From CAYWNK01 sp047639615 (lineage in GTDB: Bacteria > Planctomycetota > UBA1135 > GCA-002686595), in the NCBI GenBank assembly GCA_047639615.1, contig JBLIOL010000165.1, forward strand, positions 1 through 11,796: a stretch of DNA of 11,796 nt, given 5' to 3'. This document shows positions 8,109 through 11,796 of this stretch, piece by piece (within the stretch, counting starts at the first letter, position 1; each line of letters opens with the position of its first letter). The notes beneath the pieces were generated by a model. It worked only from the letters and a program-made list of their open reading frames with translations. It did no database searches and was not told the origin of the DNA. Position numbers and translations under genes: made by a program.

Positions 8109-8681
8109 ATGTCCAGCACCGCATTCGTCCCTGATCCCGAGCTCGATGGCTACCCCCGCTTCGAGTTCACCCTGGACAGGGCGCATCTTGAGGAACACTG
8201 GGAGGAGCTCGTAGCGGTCAGCCTTCCCAACCTTCGCGGCGTGCGTCGTATGGGGCGTCAGGCCAATTGTGTCGGTGGACTTTGTATCGCTGTCGGGGTA
8301 TTTATCCCTACCTTCGGGATCGTGCCCATCTGCGTGGGGATTGCGCTTATTGGGACGAGCTTTATCCAGGGCATTGAAGTCCGGCGCAAGCATCGCGGCT
8401 GGCTGAGACAGGCGAGCAGCAGCCACCGCTTTGGGCAGAGAGTGCAGATGGTGATTCGGGATGGCGCCATGGTTCAGGTACCTGCGGCGATTCAAGGGCT
8501 TACGCCGGCTGGTGAGTGGTCCCTGGTGGATACTCCACGCGGCTACTTCATGCGCGTGGCGCATGCGGAGGAGCTGGACTTTGGTCCAGACTTCGCCCAA
8601 GCCTCCTCAATCTACCTTCCACATCGCACTCTCAGTCCGAGCATGGATCGGGAAGCACTCAGGGCCCTCGTGCGCCCTTAA
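8109..8681 (+). CDS. Small two-helix membrane protein, YcxB-like
   Basis: A 190-residue protein whose function is not established. It has a soluble N-terminus of about 50 residues, two closely spaced hydrophobic segments at about 54-69 and 71-86 joined by a short Pro/Gly turn, then a basic stretch and a C-terminal soluble beta-rich domain. The C-terminal pattern is a WSLVDTPRGYFMRV strand pair, then YLPHRTLSPSMDREALRALV near the end. It matches the general layout of YcxB-like proteins, where a Pro-[Lys/His]-Arg motif precedes an acidic helix. That match is from memory and is moderate. The gene starts 28 bp after the duplicated membrane protein, so co-transcription is likely. No clear Shine-Dalgarno precedes ATG 8109, and ATG is the first start in the frame after the preceding gene. 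Transcription probably ends in the following gap. Confidence 0.7.
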   Translation: MSSTAFVPDPELDGYPRFEFTLDRAHLEEHWEELVAVSLPNLRGVRRMGRQANCVGGLCIAVGVFIPTFGIVPICVGIALIGTSFIQGIEVRRKHRGWLRQASSSHRFGQRVQMVIRDGAMVQVPAAIQGLTPAGEWSLVDTPRGYFMRVAHAEELDFGPDFAQASSIYLPHRTLSPSMDREALRALVRP

Positions 8682-8755
8682 CTCACGGGGCTCGGCAGTT
8701 GGATCGGTCGCGGCGTGGGGTCCTAGGTCAGGAATATATCTCGATCTGGTGAGGC

Positions 8756-8932
8756 GTGAGGAACCCCAACGACGGCCCCCAGTGGCCGTTTATTCGTGAT
8801 TTGGAGGGAATGACTTTTCCTGCCAGTAGTAGATCTTTGCACGCCACCTGCGGGTGGTTTTTCGTTTGGATATGCGCCGCCTCGCGTTGTGTCGCCGGTG
8901 CCCTTGCCCCCTGCTTCCTCTCCCTCAGGTAG
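8756..8932 (+). CDS. Possible short ORF or leader peptide upstream of the ABC operon
   Basis: The frame is open from just after a TGA at 8750-8752 to TAG at 8930-8932. A GTG at 8756 would give 58 residues, and an ATG at 8810 would give 40. The 40-residue form is Cys- and Trp-rich with a hydrophobic core around TCGWFFVWICAASR. Its stop lies five nucleotides before the TTG start of the ABC ATPase and overlaps that gene's ribosome-binding site, which is the layout of a leader peptide. GGAGGG at 8803-8808 lies too close to ATG 8810 to be an ideal Shine-Dalgarno. Two terminator-like hairpins lie inside the frame, which argues equally that the segment is non-coding and the ORF accidental. I do not recognise a family. 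Confidence 0.3.
   Translation: MRNPNDGPQWPFIRDLEGMTFPASSRSLHATCGWFFVWICAASRCVAGALAPCFLSLR
8772..8794 (+). terminator. Candidate intrinsic terminator (first of two)
   Basis: The stem ACGGCC (8772-8777) pairs exactly with GGCCGT (8784-8789) across a 6-nt loop and is followed by TTATT. It lies about 90 bp after the stop of the YcxB-like gene and is oriented to end that transcript. The stem is short but GC-rich and the T-tract is modest. Confidence 0.5.
8844..8862 (+). terminator. Candidate intrinsic terminator (second of two)
   Basis: The stem CCACC (8844-8848) pairs with GGTGG (8853-8857) around the tetraloop TGCG and is followed directly by five Ts, then CGTTT. This is the best-formed rho-independent terminator shape in the window. 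It could end transcription from the upstream genes or attenuate transcription into the ABC operon, depending on where that promoter lies. Confidence 0.6.
8927..8932 (+). promoter_or_regulatory. Ribosome-binding site fixing the TTG start of the ABC ATPase
   Basis: AGGTAG lies five nucleotides before TTG 8938, a good Shine-Dalgarno spacing. It supports TTG over the upstream GTG at 8854, which would add an arginine- and cysteine-rich extension unlike any ABC N-terminus. The TAG within this site is also the stop of the possible leader ORF. Confidence 0.6.
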
Positions 8933-8937
8933 ATCGA

Positions 8938-9858
8938 TTGAATAAGTCTGCAGTTCGACTGACCAGTATCACCAAGAGCTTCGGTGCCCATACCGCGGTT
9001 CGCGACCTGAGCCTGGAGGTTCCGTCCGGATCCCTCTACGGGTTCATCGGTCCCAACGGCTCGGGCAAGACCACGACCCTGCGCATGATCCTGCACATCC
9101 TCGCGCCGGATAGTGGCGAGGTGGAGGTGCTCGGCGAGCAGGGTACGCGCGCGTCCAACGATCGCATCGGGTACTTGCCGGAGGAGCGTGGTCTCTACAA
9201 GAAGATGAGCGTGCGCCGGCTTCTGGCTTACTACGCGTCGCTCAAGGGCATGCCCATCAAGGAGGCGCGCAGCGAGACCGATCGTTGGTTGGAGCGCCTA
9301 GGTCTCGAGGATTGGCGTAGCGCCAAGATCGAGTCACTCTCCAAGGGCATGAGCCAGAAGATCCAGTTCATCTCGACTGTGATCGCGAAGCCTGAGCTGA
9401 TCATCTTAGACGAGCCCTTCTCGGGGCTGGACCCGGTCAACCTGGAGGTGCTGCGCAGCGCGATCCTCGAACTGGTGGCAGGCGGGACGACGGTCATCCT
9501 CTCGACCCACGACATGGCCGTCGCCGAGCAACTCTGCGACAACGTGATCATGATCTTCAAGGGCGACAAGGTCCTCGACGGTCCCATGGACAGCATCTAC
9601 GAGCAGTACGGTCGCGACACCCTGCGCGTGCGCACGGACGCGGGCATGGAGGCGCTCAAGGACTTGCCCAACGTGGAGCAGGTGCTCGACTTTGGTCAGT
9701 ACCAGGAGGTTCGCGTCCAGGGTGACTCCCAGGAGGTGTTGCGCGCTCTGTCGAGCCGCACCCACATTCGTCACTTCGAAGAGGCTCGTCCCAATCTGCA
9801 CGACATCTTCATTCGTATCGCTGGCCCCGAGGCCGCTGAGCAAGGGGTTCGAGCATGA
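8938..9858 (+). CDS. ABC transporter ATPase, NatA-like, with DUF4162 tail
   Basis: The cytoplasmic ATPase of an export-type ABC transporter, 306 residues from the TTG at 8938. All nucleotide-binding motifs are intact: Walker A GPNGSGKTT at 38-46, the family-typical YLPEERGLYKK segment of the Q-loop/helical region at about 80-90, signature LSKGM at 134-138, Walker B LIILDEP at 154-160 with Asp158 and catalytic Glu159, and H-loop His191 in STHD. The C-terminal 80 residues or so match the DUF4162 accessory domain of this subfamily. The stop overlaps the permease start as ATGA, so the two are translated together. NatA was first described as part of a sodium exporter in Bacillus, but this subfamily is broad and the substrate here is unknown. 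An upstream start at 8854 is possible on frame alone but less likely. Confidence 0.93.
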   Translation: MNKSAVRLTSITKSFGAHTAVRDLSLEVPSGSLYGFIGPNGSGKTTTLRMILHILAPDSGEVEVLGEQGTRASNDRIGYLPEERGLYKKMSVRRLLAYYASLKGMPIKEARSETDRWLERLGLEDWRSAKIESLSKGMSQKIQFISTVIAKPELIILDEPFSGLDPVNLEVLRSAILELVAGGTTVILSTHDMAVAEQLCDNVIMIFKGDKVLDGPMDSIYEQYGRDTLRVRTDAGMEALKDLPNVEQVLDFGQYQEVRVQGDSQEVLRALSSRTHIRHFEEARPNLHDIFIRIAGPEAAEQGVRA

Positions 9859-11165
9859 ACAAGATCTTCGCTATCGCACGCGCTGAGTTTCTACAGGCCG
9901 TCACTTCGAAGGCCTTCCTGATTGGTCTCTTTGTCATGCCCCTGCTGATGGGGGGCGGGCTTGTATTCCAAGTCATGGTCGCCGACCGGGTCGACCTGAG
10001 CGAGCGCGCCTGCGCCGTGTACGATCCCAGCGGCGAACTCTGGCCGGTGCTGGAAGCGGCCGCTGAGCAGCGCAATACCCTCGGGATCTGGGAGATGACG
10101 GACGAGGGCGAACGCAAACAGCGCCGGCCCGAGTTCACGCTCACACGCTTTGTACCGGAAGGCGACGAACGCCCCGATGTGGCGCTCTCACAAGGTGTGC
10201 GTGATGGGGAGCTGCACGGCTTCGTCTTGCTCGACGAGACCTTGCTCACGGAGGAACTATCCGAGCGGCCCTTTGCCTATCACACGGACGAGCCGACCTT
10301 CACGGAGCTCCCCAGTTGGATCGAGCAGGTGGTCAATGACACGATCCGTCGTCGCCGCTTCCAAGAAGCTGGCATGGATAGTGATCTGGCCGCCAAACTC
10401 TCGAGCAAAGTCCGCCTCCGAACCTGGGGCCTGACCGAGACCCGCACGGATGGAACGGTGGACGATGCCGAGGAAGAGAACAAGCTCGTCACCTTCGGCA
10501 TTCCCTTCGCCGGCATGATGCTGCTCTTCATGCTGGTCATGACCACCGCGCCGCAGCTCATGAACCAGGTGCTCGAGGAGAAGATGCAGCGCATCTCCGA
10601 GGTGCTCGTGTCATCCGTCACGCCATTCCAGCTGATGCTCGGCAAGCTGCTGGGCAGCGTCGGTGTCTCCATGACCCTGGCGACGATCTACCTAGGCGGC
10701 GTCATGTGGGCCACGCATCACTGGAACGTGAGCCACATGATTCCCATGGCGACCTACGGTTGGTTCCTGCTCATGATGGTCTTCGCCCTGCTCATGTACG
10801 GTTCGCTCTTCGGTGCTCTAGGTTCGGCCTGCACCGAACTGCGCGACGCCCAGAGCATGATGATGCCGGCCATGATCATCCTAATGATCCCCATGTTTGC
10901 TCTCGGCGCCATCATCGAGAGCCCCAACGGACCGCTCGCCACGGGCCTGACCTACTTCCCGACCGCGACGCCGATGATCTTTTTGTTGCGCGTGCTAGCG
11001 CCCCCGGGGCCCGCTACCTGGGAGATCTTCGCGGCGGTCGGGTTGTGCATCGTTACGACGGTGGTGCTGGTCTGGTCCAGCGGCAAGATCTTCCGCGTCG
11101 GTGTTCTCTCCCAAGGCCAAGCGCCGAGCTTCAAGAACCTGTTCAAGTGGATCTTCATGAAGTAG
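9855..11165 (+). CDS. ABC-2 type permease, NatB-like
   Basis: The membrane subunit of the ABC exporter, 436 residues. One helix lies near the N-terminus (about 20-41), then a large extracytoplasmic domain (about 42-210), then a cluster of about six helices (about 214-236, 265-287, 298-326, 335-355, 361-383 and 392-412). This is the usual ABC2_membrane_3 layout. The cytoplasmic loop after helix 2 carries the family hallmark EEKMQRISEVL at 241-251 followed by SSVTPFQLMLGK, which contacts the ATPase in this family. The ATG overlaps the ATPase stop. The length is normal and nothing appears truncated. It would form a dimer with two ATPase subunits. The soluble domain shows no recognisable binding fold, and the substrate is unknown. 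The family call is firm. Confidence 0.93.
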   Translation: MNKIFAIARAEFLQAVTSKAFLIGLFVMPLLMGGGLVFQVMVADRVDLSERACAVYDPSGELWPVLEAAAEQRNTLGIWEMTDEGERKQRRPEFTLTRFVPEGDERPDVALSQGVRDGELHGFVLLDETLLTEELSERPFAYHTDEPTFTELPSWIEQVVNDTIRRRRFQEAGMDSDLAAKLSSKVRLRTWGLTETRTDGTVDDAEEENKLVTFGIPFAGMMLLFMLVMTTAPQLMNQVLEEKMQRISEVLVSSVTPFQLMLGKLLGSVGVSMTLATIYLGGVMWATHHWNVSHMIPMATYGWFLLMMVFALLMYGSLFGALGSACTELRDAQSMMMPAMIILMIPMFALGAIIESPNGPLATGLTYFPTATPMIFLLRVLAPPGPATWEIFAAVGLCIVTTVVLVWSSGKIFRVGVLSQGQAPSFKNLFKWIFMK

Positions 11166-11195
11166 CGGCCTGCGCAGCGGGCGGTCGACTCTGTG

Positions 11196-11240
11196 GCTCG
11201 TCTATCGAACGAGCACCTCGCCGCCATACAGGCGGCGAGG
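11196..11240. terminator. Two adjacent hairpins in the convergent gap
   Basis: The first hairpin has GCTCGT (11196-11201) pairing with ACGAGC (11209-11214) around a 7-nt loop. One base later CCTCGCCGCC (11216-11225) pairs perfectly with GGCGGCGAGG (11231-11240) around ATACA. The pair lies between the permease and the converging gene at 11289, so a shared bidirectional terminator is likely. Neither side has a clear T-tract, so termination may need Rho, or the structure may mainly stabilise the transcript ends. Confidence 0.55.
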
Positions 11241-11288
11241 CCCGGCCTGGTTGTTCGCACAGACTAGGGCGGGCGACGGGTTGGTCGT

Positions 11289-11796
11289 CTACTCGTAGAG
11301 GATCGCGACTCCGTCGGTGAAGTTGGAGGTACTGGTGGGGTTCGTGTCGCGGAACCAGGCTTGGAAGTGGTGGGTTTCGCCGGTTAGGACGGGGGTGCTG
11401 TTGGGCGGTAGAGCGCTGAGGTCGACGGTTAGGTCGAATTGGCCGTTGCTGTCGGCTTGCTTGACGGATTGGACGAAGCGGCCGATGCCGGATCCTAGGC
11501 AGAGGTTGCCTTGGGAGCTGGCGGGCATGCTGAAGCCGGGGTTCTGGCTGGTGAGGAAGTAGCCGGACTGGCCGATGGGCATTCCGCTGGCCACGAGGCG
11601 CAGGTCGTTTAGGTCTGCTTGGGTGCTACCGAAGGCTTCGATGGAGGCGGGGTTGCCGCTGGAGTTGAGAGTGGCCGGGCCACAGTAGGAGTCGCCGATC
11701 TTGCCGGCGCTAGCGATCCATACCTCGGTGCTGGCGCAGCGGCCGAGTACCAGGTCCTTGCGACCGTCGCCGTCCACGTCGATCACGGCCGTGTCC
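11289..11796 (-). CDS. C-terminus of a secreted FG-GAP/VCBS-like repeat protein (5' end outside window)
   Basis: The last 168 residues of a larger protein that enters from the right edge in frame and ends with TAG at 11291-11289. At residues about 5-16 is a calcium-binding-type loop, IDVDGDGRKDLVLG, the hallmark of FG-GAP/VCBS propeller repeats in secreted or surface proteins. A terminal module of about 135 residues follows, starting near YCGPATLNSSGNPASI, continuing through GNLCLGSGIGRF and closing with TGETHHFQAWFRD and SNFTDGVAILY. I recall this ending from many secreted proteins of the Poly30-type planctomycetes, where it caps different upstream domains. The N-terminal part, including any signal peptide, is not visible. 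The role could be adhesion or substrate binding, or the module could be a sorting tail. These are inferences. Confidence 0.82.
   Translation of the reverse strand, partial: DTAVIDVDGDGRKDLVLGRCASTEVWIASAGKIGDSYCGPATLNSSGNPASIEAFGSTQADLNDLRLVASGMPIGQSGYFLTSQNPGFSMPASSQGNLCLGSGIGRFVQSVKQADSNGQFDLTVDLSALPPNSTPVLTGETHHFQAWFRDTNPTSTSNFTDGVAILYE

Noticed and set aside
8728..8799. Minus-strand translation ending SLGFLTPHQIEIYS, which resembles the tail of IS3-type transposases
   Set aside because: Only a few residues match, no catalytic domain or terminal inverted repeats are present, and the stretch overlaps a hairpin. It is probably chance.
8854..8937. N-terminal extension of the ABC ATPase from GTG 8854
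   Set aside because: It would start inside a terminator hairpin and add an Arg/Cys/Pro-rich segment unlike the family. TTG 8938 has a well-spaced AGGTAG.
8682..8937. Possible tRNA or small RNA gene in the gap
   Set aside because: No cloverleaf, TTCGA-type T-arm or CCA end could be found on either strand. Only the hairpins and the short ORF described are supported.

Overview
The window is GC-rich chromosomal DNA whose gene content points to the Planctomycetota. Three markers support this: a DUF1501 protein with a twin-arginine signal, a planctomycete-type cytochrome c (PSCyt1) fused to WD40 repeats, and a DUF1549/DUF1553 protein. They lie beside an arylsulfatase-type sulfatase, as is common in that phylum. 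The C-terminal module of the protein at the right edge resembles tails I recall on secreted proteins of marine planctomycetes of the Poly30/Pla163 type. That placement is from memory and could not be searched.

Layout. Positions 1-873 (minus) hold the N-terminal 291 residues of a sulfatase, probably a lipoprotein, cut by the window edge. A 111-bp divergent gap follows. Positions 985-7060 (plus) hold three exported proteins joined by two ATGA stop/start overlaps: DUF1501, PSCyt1-WD40, and DUF1549-Big2-DUF1553. A GTG codon directly after the last stop starts an eight-helix membrane protein (7061-8080) made of two homologous halves. A small YcxB-like membrane protein follows (8109-8681). Positions 8682-8937 contain no conventional gene but hold two terminator-like hairpins and a short possible ORF. 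Next come a NatA-type ABC ATPase (8938-9858, TTG start) and a NatB-type permease (9855-11165), again with an ATGA overlap. The convergent gap 11166-11288 carries two adjacent hairpins. Positions 11289-11796 (minus) hold the C-terminus of a secreted FG-GAP/VCBS-like protein, cut by the window edge.

How the genes may work together. The three-gene block looks like a co-translated set of exported proteins with one canonical c-type heme site in the WD40 protein (CQACH) and two more candidate sites in the DUF1549/1553 protein (CX4CH and CNKCH). Next to a sulfatase, a role in handling sulfated polysaccharide at the cell surface is a reasonable guess, but the biochemical role of these families is not established. 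The ABC pair is an exporter of unknown substrate and appears to be a separate transcription unit. I saw no CRISPR array, tRNA, rRNA, intact insertion sequence or recognisable defence system. The least explained parts are the duplicated membrane protein, the 8682-8937 gap and the unnamed C-terminal module at the right edge.
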